This document shows positions 26,124 through 26,417 of a stretch of DNA of 26,417 nt, piece by piece. The stretch's first letter is position 1; each line of letters opens with the position of its first letter. The position numbers and the translations under genes were made by a program. The notes below the pieces were generated by a model. It searched no databases and was not told the origin of the DNA. It saw only the letters and a program-made list of their open reading frames with translations. The stretch is from a virus, in IMG/VR virus record IMGVR_UViG_3300034957_000026, positions 1 through 26,417 of that record. One strand, 5' to 3'.

Positions 26124-26417
26124 CCTTCCCTCCCACTGATCTCGTCGTCCGGCGTTTCGCCTGATCGTGAAGATACCGGCTCCCGGCCGGTGAGCCTTAC
26201 GGTGCCCTCCCGGCCCGAGGCGGAGCCCGTCGGCTCCCGGCCGGTGGCGGTGGTCAGGGTCTCCCGGCCGCTGATGACCTGGCCGTGAGCGGCCTGGGGG
26301 ACGGTCACGGTCGCGTCCACGGCGGTCAGGCCGATCGTGGCGGTTCCCGGCCGCACGCCCGTCCCGGCCGCCGGGGAGAGGGCGGTGAGGGCGGACGTGG
26401 CGGTTCCCGGCCGCACA
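26120..26417 (-). CDS. Repeat-rich fibre-like protein, C-terminal part (5' end outside window)
   Basis: The visible 98 codons run to a TGA at 26120-26122, and the frame is open past the window edge; the GTG at the edge is probably an internal Val. Two 20-residue repeats (VRPGTATSALTALS and VRPGTATIGLTAVD) are followed by about five 9-residue units with the pattern (S/T)GRE-x5 (TGREPTGSA, SGREGTVRL, TGREPVSSR). Short tandem beta-like repeats are typical of fibre stalks or disordered tails. No family is assigned. Confidence 0.65.
   Translation of the reverse strand, partial: VRPGTATSALTALSPAAGTGVRPGTATIGLTAVDATVTVPQAAHGQVISGRETLTTATGREPTGSASGREGTVRLTGREPVSSRSGETPDDEISGREG
26180..26269 (-). repeat. 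27-bp tandem repeats (four copies of core CTCCCGGCC)
   Basis: On the + strand CTCCCGGCC occurs at 26180, 26207, 26234 and 26261, exactly 27 bp apart. A degenerate fifth (TTCCCTCCC at 26126) keeps the same phase. Each encodes one 9-residue (S/T)GRE unit on the - strand. Confidence 0.9.
26336..26416 (-). repeat. 60-bp tandem repeat with 21-bp identical core
   Basis: The same 21 bp (beginning CGTGGCGGTTCCCGG) stand at 26336-26356 and 26396-26416. The 60-bp spacing gives a 20-residue protein repeat beginning VRPGTAT. The array may continue past the window edge. Confidence 0.85.

Noticed and set aside
1-26417. CRISPR array, insertion sequence, integrase or attachment site
   Set aside because: No regularly spaced direct repeats with unique spacers, no transposase or recombinase motifs and no terminal inverted repeats were seen.

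Overview
The window is part of the genome of a tailed bacteriophage (siphovirus-type) of a high-GC actinobacterium, most likely Streptomyces or a close relative. The evidence is the strong GC bias at third codon positions, the head-to-tail, tape-measure, tail-tip and endolysin genes, and phage copies of families typical of streptomycetes (a WhiB-like iron-sulfur regulator, a DUF397/BldB-type protein and a WYL-like domain). No integrase, repressor, terminase, capsid or replication gene lies in the window.

Left half (1-10331, almost all + strand): an accessory/early region of about 25 small tightly packed genes. Most have no recognisable function. Exceptions are a WYL-domain protein (427), a DUF932-type protein (5593), a DUF397 protein (7047), two copies of an unnamed shared domain (7741 and 9066), two small membrane proteins (3794 and 4976), several Cys/His mini-zinc-binding candidates, and a WhiB-like protein fused to a C-terminal zinc ribbon (9691). 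The gaps are rich in structured RNA: strong hairpins, a near-identical 63-bp repeat present twice, one convincing tRNA-Glu(CUC), and three tRNA-like elements with good acceptor and T arms but non-standard interiors. A 577-nt gap at 1992-2568 has a textbook terminator, a good sigma-70-type promoter and no plausible gene. An AT-rich motif recurs just upstream of two of the larger genes (381 and 5553).

Right half (10295-26417, all - strand): the late structural and lysis region, read right to left. It begins with adsorption or tail-fibre-like proteins, including an SGNH hydrolase (26417-23622). A regulatory gap (23395-23621) follows, then connector and tail-completion proteins (23388-21723) and tail-assembly chaperones G and G-T made by a predicted -1 frameshift (21689-21025). 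Next come a 967-residue tape measure with a C-terminal transglycosylase-like domain, a 792-residue minor tail protein, a small zinc-site protein, and four tandem paralogues of a roughly 180-residue tail or receptor-binding protein. Last are a two-domain endolysin, a small coiled-coil protein and a glycosyltransferase. Many of these genes overlap by 4 bp (ATGA or GTGA), so translation is probably coupled. The two halves converge and overlap by 37 bp at 10295-10331.

No single clearly new defence or counter-defence operon can be demonstrated. The features most worth following are the tRNA-like intergenic RNAs, the promoter-driven 577-nt non-coding block, the WhiB-zinc ribbon fusion, and the tandem receptor-binding paralogue array.
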